This document shows, piece by piece, positions 55,799-64,000 of a stretch of DNA of 64,000 nucleotides. The notes beneath the pieces were generated by a model. That model saw only the letters and a program-made list of their open reading frames with translations, did not search any database and was not told the origin of the DNA. The stretch lies in assembly GCA_021773555.1 (NCBI GenBank), contig JAJFKA010000182.1:61567-125566 (forward strand), written 5' to 3'. The position numbers were made by a program, and so were the translations under genes. The stretch comes from Gammaproteobacteria bacterium. Its GTDB lineage: Bacteria > Pseudomonadota > Gammaproteobacteria > Pseudomonadales > Azotimanducaceae. Position 1 is the stretch's first letter; each line of letters opens with the position of its first letter.

Positions 55799-56041
55799 AT
55801 GGCGACGGTGATCTTCTCCAGTGAACTTCAGCGTTACACTGGAGAGGAAAAAACTACTGTCGGCGCCGGTACCTACCGTGATGTAGTTGCAGCCCTGTTG
55901 GACCGTTATCAGGGATTGCCCGCCGACGAAATTCAAAAAATGGCCGTGGCCATCGATGGTGAAATTATTCACGATCCATTGCTTGAAACGGTAGGTGAGG
56001 ACAGTGAGGTTCACTTTCTGTTTCGAATCTCGGGAGGCTAG
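55799..56041 (+). CDS. MoaD/ThiS-family sulfur-carrier-like protein
   Basis: An 80-residue beta-grasp protein ending in RISGG; the terminal Gly-Gly is the thiocarboxylate site of MoaD/ThiS proteins. YRDVVAALLDRYQGLPADEI and AVAIDGEIIHDPL fit the fold. It lies 39 bases behind the molybdenum hydroxylase large subunit and may belong to its operon, supplying sulfur for cofactor maturation; that link is inferred from position. Confidence 0.82.
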   Translation: MATVIFSSELQRYTGEEKTTVGAGTYRDVVAALLDRYQGLPADEIQKMAVAIDGEIIHDPLLETVGEDSEVHFLFRISGG

Positions 56042-56221
56042 TCGTACACCACGAACGGGGGAAGGTGTTGCGATCAGCGTAACAAAGATCCGTTCAGAAC
56101 CAGACTTGTCACGCTGAGTGCAACAACGCTCAACCAGTGTGATGATCTCTCCATGCCTGCCCCGCAAAACAATCCTGCAGAACAACCGATGCTGGTCTAT
56201 CGATGCCGCAGGGAGCTTAAA

Positions 56222-57388
56222 ATGAAAGCTGACAAACTGAGTTCTGACTTCCTCCGAATTTTCGGGCATGAACCGGACTTTGCCCTGTTTTCACCCGGCC
56301 GAATCAATGTTATTGGCGAACATATAGATTATTGCGGTGGTCTCGTCCTGCCCATGGCCATCAGCCTTGGAACATCTGCTGTTTTTTCTCGCAACAATAC
56401 TTCAAGGGTGCGAGTGTACTCTGACAGATATCATGAACTTAGAGAATTCAATCCTCACGATGTGATTGCACAGGCTGAGCATCACTGGGGTGATTACGTA
56501 AACGGTGTACTCCGCGCCCTCGGTGAGCGGCGTTCCGGTGATGGCTTTGATATCTACGTGACAGATAACCTCTCGGCTGGTGGTTTATCTAGTTCGGCCT
56601 CGTTCTCCATGTCCCTGGCGATTGCCGTGACCCACATTGTGACGGGTCAGCCGCTCGCTCAGGCGGATCACGGGCAGCGATTAGACCTGGCACTCAAATG
56701 CCAGCGAGCAGAAAATGAATTCGTCGGTGTGGCTTGTGGGATCATGGACCAGGCTTCAATAGCGCTGGGCGGGGTGATCCGACTGGATTGCTCATCATTG
56801 TCGTTCGAGCGTATTCCTATTGATCTTGGTGAGTACCAGATCGTCATTATGGATACCGGTCAGGAACGCACCCTGGCGGGATCAGCCTATAACGCGCGCG
56901 TGAACGAGACCTCAAAAATACTGGAATGTCTAAAACAGAAGTTTACCTTGAAAAATCTCGCAGCACTGGCCCCGGGAGAACTGGAACCAGCATTGACATT
57001 GCTTGATGATGAACTTCTGGCCAGGCGGTTAATGCATATTGTCAGCGAACAACAGCGGGTGATTTCTGCCTGTGAGGCGATCCAGAGAGGAGATCTGAAA
57101 TTACTCGGTGAATTGATGGATGCCAGCCATGCCTCACTCGCACTGAATTTTGAAGTGACAGGAGACGCTCTGGATTTGATTACCGGCCTTAGTCGTGATT
57201 GCGAGGGCGTGCTCGGCTCAAGGATGATCGGTGCAGGTTTTGGAGGTTGTGCCATCAGCCTCGTTCATCGAGACGCCATTTTGCTTCACCGAACGATCGT
57301 TACCAGGGAGTACCAGAAGGTGAAGAATCTGACGCCAACGCTGCTGGTCGCAGAGCCTGCGCGCGGGGCGGAGAGTTATCTACTCTGA
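56222..57388 (+). CDS. galK: Galactokinase
   Basis: A 388-residue GHMP kinase: FSPGRINVIGEHIDYCGG (galactose signature), the ATP loop LSAGGLSSSASFSM, and GSRMIGAGFGGCAISL at the end. It phosphorylates galactose at C1. The ATG at 56222 has GGGAG seven bases ahead; the frame is open 23 codons further. It overlaps the convergent galE by nine bases. No galT is in the window. Confidence 0.93.
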   Translation: MKADKLSSDFLRIFGHEPDFALFSPGRINVIGEHIDYCGGLVLPMAISLGTSAVFSRNNTSRVRVYSDRYHELREFNPHDVIAQAEHHWGDYVNGVLRALGERRSGDGFDIYVTDNLSAGGLSSSASFSMSLAIAVTHIVTGQPLAQADHGQRLDLALKCQRAENEFVGVACGIMDQASIALGGVIRLDCSSLSFERIPIDLGEYQIVIMDTGQERTLAGSAYNARVNETSKILECLKQKFTLKNLAALAPGELEPALTLLDDELLARRLMHIVSEQQRVISACEAIQRGDLKLLGELMDASHASLALNFEVTGDALDLITGLSRDCEGVLGSRMIGAGFGGCAISLVHRDAILLHRTIVTREYQKVKNLTPTLLVAEPARGAESYLL

Positions 57389-58399
57389 TGGGTAACCATC
57401 AGGGTTTCTTGATTGCCAGTGCCATGCATCCCGGCAAATCTCCTCCAGGTTTTTTTCTGCCTTCCAGTTGAGCTCAGATGCGGCGAGGCCCGGGTCTGTA
57501 TAACTCGCAGGAATATCGCCAGGTCTTCGTGCTCCGAGACGGTGGGGCAGTTTCAGATTGTTGGCAGACTCGAACGCCTTAACAATCTCCATTACTGAAT
57601 ATCCATTCCCGGTGCCGAGATTGTAGGTAACTAGTCCCGGGTGGGAATTGAGTTTTTCCAATGCCGCAAGGTGACCCCGGGCGAGATCAACAACGTGAAT
57701 GTAATCGCGGACACAAGTGCCGTCCGGCGTTGGATAGTCATTGCCATTGATTACCAGTTCTGCGCGTTTCCCTGCCGCGACCTGCGTTATGAAAGGCAGA
57801 AGATTGTTAGGTATACCGCGTGGGTCCTCACCGATTTCGCCGCTGGTATGCGCACCGGCAGGATTAAAATAACGCAGGATGGCGATATTAAGCTGCGTGT
57901 TTGCTCGCGCAAGATCCCCGAGAATTTTTTCGTTCATGAGCTTCGATCGACCATAGGGGTTGGTCGCATCGATGACCGCTGCATCTTCGCGGATAGGCAT
58001 GACTTCTGGTTCACCATAAACCGTTGCCGAAGAACTGAAAACCAGATTGTTAACGCCTGCGGCAAGCATAGACTCGCAGAGGTTCAACGTTGAAATAAGA
58101 TTCGTGCGGTAATAGGTCAACGGCTTTTCAACCGATTCCCCAACTGCCTTCAGGCCGGCAAAATGGACAATAGCGTCGATTCGGTGTTCAGCAAATACCG
58201 GGTCAAGAACGCCTGCGTGAGTGATGTCCTGTTCATAGAAAGCGATCGGTTTGTTGGTGAGTCGCTCAACTCGATGAATGGCTGCGTGAGAGCTGTTAGA
58301 TAAATTGTCGACAACGACAACATCGTGCCCGGCATTGAGCATTTCCACCGCGGTGTGCGTCCCGATATATCCGGCGCCACCTGTTAGCAATACCTTCAT
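57380..58399 (-). CDS. galE: UDP-glucose 4-epimerase
   Basis: A 339-residue extended SDR with NAD motif TGGAGYIGTHTAVEML, HFAGLKAVGESV, the Ser in SSSATVYG and Tyr/Lys in NPYGRSKLMNE. It interconverts UDP-glucose and UDP-galactose. Its start overlaps the HAD gene stop (ATGA type) and its 3' end overlaps galK on the other strand. Confidence 0.95.
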   Translation of the reverse strand: MKVLLTGGAGYIGTHTAVEMLNAGHDVVVVDNLSNSSHAAIHRVERLTNKPIAFYEQDITHAGVLDPVFAEHRIDAIVHFAGLKAVGESVEKPLTYYRTNLISTLNLCESMLAAGVNNLVFSSSATVYGEPEVMPIREDAAVIDATNPYGRSKLMNEKILGDLARANTQLNIAILRYFNPAGAHTSGEIGEDPRGIPNNLLPFITQVAAGKRAELVINGNDYPTPDGTCVRDYIHVVDLARGHLAALEKLNSHPGLVTYNLGTGNGYSVMEIVKAFESANNLKLPHRLGARRPGDIPASYTDPGLAASELNWKAEKNLEEICRDAWHWQSRNPDGYPSE

Positions 58400-59037
58400 G
58401 TGAGATCCATCTGCAGGATGCTTTCGAGATCGCTGAGCGTCTGGTTCACATCGAGCACTTTAATGGTAGTCATTCCCAGTTGTCTTGCAGGTTTCAGGTT
58501 GATACCGAGGTCATCGAGGAACAGGGCTTCGGCCGGCAGGATATTCATTTCCCGACAGGCGAGCTTGTAAATTTCGGGATCCGGTTTGCGTAATCCAACC
58601 TTGCTGGATTCAATGACCACGTCAAATAATGCCATGACCTCGCCCATTCGCTTTGCCTTGTCAGCATCTCTGGCCATGGCAGGCCCTTCACCCGTTCTGA
58701 CATTGTTGGTAATGCAACCGACCGGATGACGTTTCTTGATGAGCTTCAGGGCGTTGACAATCTCTGGCCGCAGGTCACCTGAGAGCAGGGTGAGTACGTC
58801 GGCGCCGCGTACCGGGTAACCAAGCTCCTGGGCTTCATCAGCAAAAAGCTGATCGAATTGCTCGACATTGATCTGACTGCTTTCCAGTTGTGCCCAGGCA
58901 TTGGTTCCCGGATTGGTTGAATTGATAGAGCGGATAAAATCCACTGGTAACCCCTGGGATGCTTCAAATCGATTAAATGCTTCGAACGGGCTTGAAGTCA
59001 GCACGCCACCAAAATCCCACAAAACCGCCTTTATCAT
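58396..59037 (-). CDS. HAD-IA family hydrolase
   Basis: A 213-residue HAD phosphatase: motif I WDFGGVLTSSPFEAFNRFE, motif II ITNNV, motif III GLRKPDPEIY and motif IV LFLDDLGINLKPAR. The closest look is to the ACAD10/EPHX2 N-terminal type. Note that motif I reads DFGGV, so the second Asp usual in phosphatases is replaced by Gly as in that subgroup. Four-base overlap with galE. Confidence 0.87.
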   Translation of the reverse strand: MIKAVLWDFGGVLTSSPFEAFNRFEASQGLPVDFIRSINSTNPGTNAWAQLESSQINVEQFDQLFADEAQELGYPVRGADVLTLLSGDLRPEIVNALKLIKKRHPVGCITNNVRTGEGPAMARDADKAKRMGEVMALFDVVIESSKVGLRKPDPEIYKLACREMNILPAEALFLDDLGINLKPARQLGMTTIKVLDVNQTLSDLESILQMDLT

Positions 59038-59133
59038 CTAAATTCCATTGCTGATTATTACGTACCGATAACTATACCTAACTGCGTCGTCTCATGCGCG
59101 GTCAGCCCATACATGCCGGGAGGAGACGTAGTA

Positions 59134-59943
59134 CTAACTAACGTTAATTTCGAAGGTAGCAGATTCGGGTCGTGCCAGCCCGCGCTGAGACGCGTTAATT
59201 GCTTCGATCATGAGCTTGATATTTTCGGAATCGGGAAATTCCTGCCGGACCTCGGAAACGGCTGTCTCGAGCCGAAGTTCACGCATAAACAGGATCCTGA
59301 ATGCGCGCCGTACCTCAGCGATTTCTTCAGTGGTATAACCGGCACGTTCCATTCCGACCTTGTTGATTACTCGCATGTGTGCCGGGAATCCTTCTGCAAT
59401 CGTGAATGGGAGCACATCCTGAATAACTCTGCACATGCCGCCCACCATGGCCGCCCTGCCAACATGGCAAAATTGATGGATTGCAGATAATCCACCGATG
59501 TTGGCGTAATCTCCGATGATCACATGTCCGCCGAGCGTAGCGCTGTGACTTATCACCACACGATCTCCGACGGTACAATTGTGCGCGACGTGTGCATGTG
59601 CCAGAAGCGCGCAGTCATCTCCTATCTCGGTTGAGCTCCCGGCTTGTGTGCCACTATGCACACTCACGAACTCTCTGATCAGGTTTCTGTTACCGATTCT
59701 GGTGTGTGTAATTGTGTTTGCAACATGCTTCAGATCCTGGGACTGAATGCCAAGTGTCACAAACGGGAAAATGTCACACTGCTCACCGATAGACGTGTGA
59801 GGCTCAACAACCACGTGAGAGCGAAGTCGCGTATTGGCTCCAATGCTTGTGTTGGCAGCGACTGTGCAAAAAGGGCCGATCACACAATTGTCACCAATCT
59901 GCGCATTCTCATCCACGACGGCATGCTTATCTACCTGGATCAT
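59134..59943 (-). CDS. lpxA: Acyl-ACP:UDP-GlcNAc O-acyltransferase, divergent LpxA
   Basis: A 269-residue left-handed beta-helix protein with hexapeptide repeats (IGDNCVIG, IGANTRL, IGDYANIG) and an LpxA C-terminal helical domain. The catalytic histidine position is H121 in AHAHVAHNC; QSQDLKH, IRESV-like IREFVSVHSGT and LSAIHQFCHVGRAAMVGG are recognisable but differ from the canonical LNAHIAHDC and VTINRGT forms. It starts at ATG with AAGGAA upstream. It stands alone, outside the usual lpxD-fabZ-lpxA-lpxB cluster, so it may be a second copy or a related sugar acyltransferase. Confidence 0.8.
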   Translation of the reverse strand: MIQVDKHAVVDENAQIGDNCVIGPFCTVAANTSIGANTRLRSHVVVEPHTSIGEQCDIFPFVTLGIQSQDLKHVANTITHTRIGNRNLIREFVSVHSGTQAGSSTEIGDDCALLAHAHVAHNCTVGDRVVISHSATLGGHVIIGDYANIGGLSAIHQFCHVGRAAMVGGMCRVIQDVLPFTIAEGFPAHMRVINKVGMERAGYTTEEIAEVRRAFRILFMRELRLETAVSEVRQEFPDSENIKLMIEAINASQRGLARPESATFEINVS

Positions 59944-60032
59944 GCAAAGTTCCTTTGCTTGCTAAAAGATTATTATGATTTTTGACTGATCTGTATCGGA
60001 GATAGTTCAGTCCTCAACGGAATCCCTGGTTC

Positions 60033-60452
60033 CTAACGGTTGCTGTAATCCACGGTATACCATGTTTCCGGATGAATACTAACAATGATGCTTTCACCGC
60101 CCGTGGCGCTGTCTGCGTACGCCTTTCCCTGATCCTCCCCAAGATAGCGAATTGCCATTGTCAGCAACTGGCCAGGCTCAGGTGCAGAAACGCTAAATGG
60201 TCCTTCGATTGAAACATACTGGTAAGGCGCTGTTTCTGTCTGAACGCAGAGGCTGATGCGTTTTGCTTTGGTCAACAGTTTACCCTTGATCGAAGCATTA
60301 CTGGTGATCATCCAGACTTGACCACCCGGTTCGTACGCGTACCAGATGGGGACAGTTAACGGTCCCTTCGTTGTTCTTGGGATACTCACGATTCCCACGT
60401 GAACATCGGCAAGGAATTTTTCTCGTTGTTCTCGCGACATTGCTAACGACAT
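60033..60452 (-). CDS. Pyridoxamine 5'-phosphate oxidase-fold protein
   Basis: A 139-residue split-barrel flavin/F420/haem-type protein: MSREQREKFLADVHVGIVSIPRTTKGPLTVPIWYAYEPGGQVWMIT and the late YVSIEGPFSV are typical of PPOX-class proteins. Cofactor and substrate cannot be assigned. AGGAG precedes the ATG at 60452; a second ATG lies four codons in. Divergent from fabA. Confidence 0.82.
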   Translation of the reverse strand: MSLAMSREQREKFLADVHVGIVSIPRTTKGPLTVPIWYAYEPGGQVWMITSNASIKGKLLTKAKRISLCVQTETAPYQYVSIEGPFSVSAPEPGQLLTMAIRYLGEDQGKAYADSATGGESIIVSIHPETWYTVDYSNR

Positions 60453-60599
60453 AACTATTTCTCCTGAAAAAGAAGGCCCCGATTCTCAGTGTTGGCCCGA
60501 TGAAGATTGCAGCATTAACACGTGCAGAAAGTCCGTGTAAACGTCAATAATGGACATTTGTTCACTATCTGGATGCTTTGTTTTTTTTTAGTGTTGCAA

Positions 60600-60608
60600 T
60601 GATATAAT
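60600..60608 (+). promoter_or_regulatory. Extended -10 promoter of fabA-fabB
   Basis: TGATATAAT at 60600-60608 is a perfect extended -10 (TGnTATAAT), 68 bases before the fabA ATG at 60676; the region at the -35 position is a T tract without a good hexamer. It would drive fabA and fabB together. I did not find a convincing FabR or FadR operator. Confidence 0.6.
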
Positions 60609-60675
60609 TTCCCTCTTCAAATTTCATGGGCAACTACAAGACCGTCAATTGATTTCCTGTTTGACTCATACTCTT

Positions 60676-61233
60676 ATGCAAAAAGAAATACAAAAGCCTC
60701 AGCCTCTTGACAGATCCCTGATCGATAAACACACGTTTACCCGAGACGAATTGCTGGAGTGCGGATACGGTCGGTTGTTTGGACCGGGTCGTGCACATTT
60801 GCCCATCGACGAGATGTTGATGGTCGACCGAATTGTCGATATCCAGGAAAAAGGTGGTGCTAGTGACAAGGGCAGGATTGTTGCAGAACTGGATATAAAC
60901 CCTGAATTGTGGTTTTTTAAGTGTCATTTTGTGGATGATCCTGTCATGCCCGGGTGCCTTGGTCTTGACGCCTTGTGGCAATTGGTCGGATTTTTCCTGG
61001 CATGGAAGGGGAACTGGGGTCTGGGTCGAGCGCTGGGTTGCGGTAAAGTGAATTTCCGGGGTCAGGTCTTGCCCACGACAAAGCTGGTGCGATATGAAAT
61101 AGATCTCACTCGAATTCGCGAAGGCAGGACGGTACTTGGTATTGCGGACTGTCAGGTACTCGCAGATGGGAAACGTATCTATACAGCACAGGATGTTAAG
61201 GTAGGTTTGTTTACATCAATTGATGATTTTTAG
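60676..61233 (+). CDS. fabA: 3-hydroxydecanoyl-ACP dehydratase/isomerase
   Basis: A 185-residue FabA, making trans-2- and cis-3-decenoyl-ACP, the branch point of anaerobic unsaturated fatty acid synthesis. Active-site H84 in [15 protein letters not shown] and D98 in [11 protein letters not shown] are present. The ATG at 60676 is chosen; the frame is open nine codons further. It is followed eight bases later by fabB, the expected partner. Confidence 0.96.
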   Translation: MQKEIQKPQPLDRSLIDKHTFTRDELLECGYGRLFGPGRAHLPIDEMLMVDRIVDIQEKGGASDKGRIVAELDINPELWFFKCHFVDDPVMPGCLGLDALWQLVGFFLAWKGNWGLGRALGCGKVNFRGQVLPTTKLVRYEIDLTRIREGRTVLGIADCQVLADGKRIYTAQDVKVGLFTSIDDF

Positions 61234-61241
61234 GTGAACCA

Positions 61242-62456
61242 ATGAAGAGAGCCGTTGTAACCGGAATGGGACTGGTATCCCCATTAGGAAATAACATGGC
61301 AGAAACGCTGGACTCCCTCCGGGAGACACGTTCAGGCATCCGCTTTCAGGAAGCCTATAAGGAAATGGGTTTACGTAGCCACGTGGCCGGTAGTATTCAT
61401 ATCGATGTGGAAGATCGCATCGAGCGAAAGTTGCGTCGATTTATGGGTGATGCTGCTGCGTTTTCCTACATCGCACTGGACGAAGCGATCGCGGATTCCG
61501 GACTTGAAACAGGCGATGTGTCCAATGTCCGTACCGGGATAGTCGCCGGGTCTGGGGGAGCTTCCTCGTCCAACCTGGTCGAAGCGGCTGATGCATTGCG
61601 ACAGAAAGGTCTGAAACGCATCGGACCTTATCGAGTCACACGCACAATGAGTTCGACAGTTTCAGCTTGCCTTGCCACGCCTTTTGCGATTAAGGGTGTT
61701 AACTACTCAATAACGTCTGCGTGTTCAACCAGTGCCCACTGTATCGGACACGCGGCGGAGCTGATTCAGCTGGGTAAACAGGATGTGGTTTTTGCAGGTG
61801 GTGGAGAGGAAGAACACTGGAGCATGACTTCCCTGTTTGACGCAATGGGCGCTTTGTCGACCGCGCGCAATGATGAGCCAGGAAAAGCCAGTCGGGCTTA
61901 TGACAGGGATCGGGATGGATTTGTCATTGCAGGTGGCGCCGGATTTGTTGTGGTTGAAGAACTTGAACATGCGAAAGCACGTGGCGCGAAGATTTACGCG
62001 GAACTCGTGGGTTATGCGGCGACATCTGATGGTTATGACATGGTTTCACCTTCCGGTGAAGGCGGCGAGCGTGCCATGAACCTTGCCCTGTCTACTGTTG
62101 ACGGTCCCATTGATTACATTAATGCGCACGGTACGAGCACTCCCGCAGGCGATCCACCGGAAATCGCTGCAATCAAGCGCGTGTTCCCCGATGTTATCCC
62201 ACCGATCAGTTCCACCAAATCGTTGTCTGGGCATTCTCTGGGCGCCGCGGGTGTCCACGAGGCGATTTACTCGTTGTTGATGGTGGAACATGATTTTATT
62301 TGTGAATCTGCCAATGTCGAGAATCTTGATGATGCGCTCGGTGAGGTTCCAATAGTGACAAAACGAATCGATAATGCAGGTATCCGAACTGTGATGTCCA
62401 ACAGCTTTGGTTTTGGCGGAACTAATGCTGTGCTGGTATTTCAGAAGCTCGACTAA
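61242..62456 (+). CDS. fabB: 3-oxoacyl-ACP synthase I
   Basis: A 404-residue KAS I; catalytic Cys in [11 protein letters not shown], His in [12 protein letters not shown] and His in [12 protein letters not shown]. It elongates the cis-3-decenoyl-ACP produced by FabA. The second KAS in the window (fabF at 38434) has the [10 protein letters not shown] form, which separates the two types. Operon with fabA. Confidence 0.96.
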   Translation: MKRAVVTGMGLVSPLGNNMAETLDSLRETRSGIRFQEAYKEMGLRSHVAGSIHIDVEDRIERKLRRFMGDAAAFSYIALDEAIADSGLETGDVSNVRTGIVAGSGGASSSNLVEAADALRQKGLKRIGPYRVTRTMSSTVSACLATPFAIKGVNYSITSACSTSAHCIGHAAELIQLGKQDVVFAGGGEEEHWSMTSLFDAMGALSTARNDEPGKASRAYDRDRDGFVIAGGAGFVVVEELEHAKARGAKIYAELVGYAATSDGYDMVSPSGEGGERAMNLALSTVDGPIDYINAHGTSTPAGDPPEIAAIKRVFPDVIPPISSTKSLSGHSLGAAGVHEAIYSLLMVEHDFICESANVENLDDALGEVPIVTKRIDNAGIRTVMSNSFGFGGTNAVLVFQKLD

Positions 62457-62499
62457 CGAATAATGCCAGATCGCCTGGCTGACCATCGGGTGCAGCATC

Positions 62500-63189
62500 A
62501 TGGGTCGTACGAAGATTGTCGTCATTGAAGATGAAACGGATATCTCCGAGATCATTTGCTACAACCTCAAACGCGAGGGTTATCAGGTTTCCGCTGCCAG
62601 CCGTGGTGACTCAGGCTTAAACCTTATTCGAAATGACGCCCCGGATCTGGTCATCCTCGATCTCATGTTACCGGGGTTGGATGGACTGGCGGTGTGCCAG
62701 CAGCTTAAATCCGACCCGCTTACACGGGATCTGCCTATCATCATAGTTTCGGCGAAGGATGACGAAAGTGATGTCGTCATCGGGCTTGGTCTGGGCGCGG
62801 ATGACTACATTGCAAAACCCTTCAGTCCGCGGGAATTGTTAGCTCGCGTAAAAGCCGTCCTCAGGCGCTCGCCGACTCGCGCCGAACCAGGCAACGAACG
62901 GTTGGTCTTCAAGGATTTGATCATCGACTCCAATCGCCACGAGGTCAGGGTGGCAGGAGACTTGCTCAAGCTAACGGCAACCGAGTTCAGGATACTGTTC
63001 CAGCTGGCCGCACATCCGGGGAGAGCTTTTTCAAGAGAACAGTTGCTCAATCGGGTTGTGGGCGAAGGTGTTGTGGTAGTTGACCGTAACATCGATGTGC
63101 ACATCCGGTCTGTCAGGAGGAAGCTTGGTACTCTTAAAGACCATATCGAGACGATTCGTGGCGTCGGTTATCGATTTGTGGATGAGTAA
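62500..63189 (+). CDS. phoB: Phosphate regulon response regulator PhoB
   Basis: A 229-residue OmpR/PhoB-type regulator: phospho-acceptor D54 in VILDLMLPGLDGL, acidic pocket in EDETD, K in IAKPF, and a winged-helix DNA-binding domain with TATEFRIL-like LTATEFRILFQLAAHPGRAFSREQLL and RSVRRKLG. The PhoB name rests on the downstream PhoR-like kinase and the domain wording. It activates phosphate-starvation genes in relatives. Confidence 0.92.
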   Translation: MGRTKIVVIEDETDISEIICYNLKREGYQVSAASRGDSGLNLIRNDAPDLVILDLMLPGLDGLAVCQQLKSDPLTRDLPIIIVSAKDDESDVVIGLGLGADDYIAKPFSPRELLARVKAVLRRSPTRAEPGNERLVFKDLIIDSNRHEVRVAGDLLKLTATEFRILFQLAAHPGRAFSREQLLNRVVGEGVVVVDRNIDVHIRSVRRKLGTLKDHIETIRGVGYRFVDE

Positions 63190-63198
63190 AATGGAGTG

Positions 63199-64000
63199 TT
63201 GAAGAACCGATTGCTCTGGCAAATTTCGGGAATTCTTGGGCTGATGATTTTCGTCGGCGCACTGGTATTTGCGACACTGGCGACCAGCCAGATGGAACGA
63301 GAGCATCGAGCGAATATAACAGCATTGCTTAGTGCCGAGGCACAGATACTGGGCGAACTGATTATCCCCATTCTTGTCGGTGAAACACCACTAACGACGC
63401 TGCCGCTGGAGCGATTGAGCAGCGCAATCGAACACCGGTTCACGATAATCGCAACTGACGGGCGAGTGTTGGCAGACAACTGGAAGTTGTCAGATACCAT
63501 GGATAACCATGGCGCTCGGCCGGAAATCATCGCGGCCAACAGAGATGCATTTGGGATTGCGGAACGTTTTAGCACAACCCTCGAAGAGAATATGCTCTAC
63601 GTAGCGCTGCGTCTTGAACGGGACGGTGCCCCAATCGGATTCCTCAGGATCGCCGTTCCCCTGGCAGAAGTTGACGAGCAACTGGCCCAGTTGCGATGGC
63701 AGGCTTTTCTCGTCTCAGTGTTTGTCGGCAGTCTGTTTCTTGTGCCAGGCTTTCTGCTGGTGCGGCAAGTCACTCGGCCGATAACGGAAATGACCAGAGT
63801 TGCAGGTGCCATCGCGGAAGGTCACTACGAGTTGCGATTACCGGTGCGTCGTGACGGGGAGGTGGGCGAACTTTCCCGGGTGCTGAACAAGCTGGCTAGT
63901 GGTGCAGAGGAGAGAATTGACGAATTGACCCGCAGTCGCAATCAGATAGAAGCTGTGCTCGGTGGTTTGATGGAAGGGGTTGTAGCAGTGGATTTGCAAC
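63199..64000 (+). CDS. phoR: Phosphate regulon sensor kinase PhoR, N-terminal part
   Basis: An open frame from TTG at 63199 (GTG at 63196 is equally possible) to the window edge, 267 codons without a stop. It starts with a membrane helix (LLWQISGILGLMIFVGALVFATLA), then a periplasmic domain with the PhoR motif TDGRVLADNW...MDNHGARPEI, a second helix (LVSVFVGSLFLVPGFLLV), HAMP (VTRPITEMTRVAGAIAEGHYELRL) and the beginning of a PAS domain (LGGLMEGVVAVD). The kinase core lies outside. Ten bases after phoB. Confidence 0.9.
   Translation, partial: MKNRLLWQISGILGLMIFVGALVFATLATSQMEREHRANITALLSAEAQILGELIIPILVGETPLTTLPLERLSSAIEHRFTIIATDGRVLADNWKLSDTMDNHGARPEIIAANRDAFGIAERFSTTLEENMLYVALRLERDGAPIGFLRIAVPLAEVDEQLAQLRWQAFLVSVFVGSLFLVPGFLLVRQVTRPITEMTRVAGAIAEGHYELRLPVRRDGEVGELSRVLNKLASGAEERIDELTRSRNQIEAVLGGLMEGVVAVDLQ

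Noticed and set aside
60490..60600. FabR/FadR operator before fabA
   Set aside because: Partial ACACGTG and CGTGTAAACG look suggestive, but no convincing full dyad of the known operators is present.

Overview
The window is a chromosomal segment of a Gram-negative gammaproteobacterium, probably an environmental or marine one. The evidence is gene content and order: lolCDE, exbBD-msbA/lpxK-trm112-kdsB, murB-rne-rluC-yceF-yceD-rpmF-fabDG-acpP-fabF-mltG-tmk-holB-pilZ, fabA-fabB and phoB-phoR. Base composition looks even throughout. I saw no rRNA, tRNA, insertion sequence, phage or CRISPR array. The taxonomic statement is inference from gene content.

Layout. 1-2.2 kb: lipoprotein export (lolC end, lolD, lolE). 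2.2-10.5 kb: a carboxymuconolactone-decarboxylase-like protein, a DUF2062 protein, comEC, tesB, a broken DUF2244 gene, a cystine symporter, hisC, greB and dgkA. 10.5-13.7 kb: clpB behind a sigma-32-type promoter, then an orphan gene behind an unusual SOS-box-like nested repeat. 13.7-21.4 kb: two cation-efflux transporters, a methyltransferase, an FAD oxidoreductase, and a cluster of a D-threonine/hydroxyaspartate-aldolase-like enzyme with homologues of mesaconyl-CoA hydratase (Mch) and mesaconyl-CoA C1-C4 CoA transferase (Mct). 21.5-26.4 kb: an envelope operon in which MsbA and LpxK are one polypeptide. 26.4-28.4 kb: a gene pair translationally coupled to kdsB. It encodes a thioredoxin-like/large-domain protein and a UGSC-family selenoprotein that reads through an in-frame TGA followed by a SECIS-like hairpin. 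28.5-33.3 kb: an SDR, murB, a REP-like palindrome cluster and rne.

33.8-42.8 kb: rluC, yceF, yceD, rpmF, fabD, fabG, acpP, fabF, mltG, tmk, holB and pilZ. plsX and fabH are missing from their usual place. 42.9-46.0 kb: an Anbu (proteasome-like) protease facing its usual partners, an alpha-E protein and a circularly permuted ATP-grasp. 46-51 kb: GNAT, S9 peptidase, PepQ and GTP cyclohydrolase II, then a 15-bp tandem array of mini-ORFs before a MAPEG protein. 52.1-56.0 kb: a three-subunit molybdenum hydroxylase with a MoaD-like protein. 56.2-64 kb: galK/galE, a HAD phosphatase, a divergent stand-alone lpxA, a PPOX-fold protein, fabA-fabB, and phoB with a truncated phoR.

The strongest items for follow-up are the UGSC selenoprotein pair, the MsbA-LpxK fusion, the aldolase/Mch/Mct cluster, and the repeat-bearing control region of the orphan gene at 13.2 kb.
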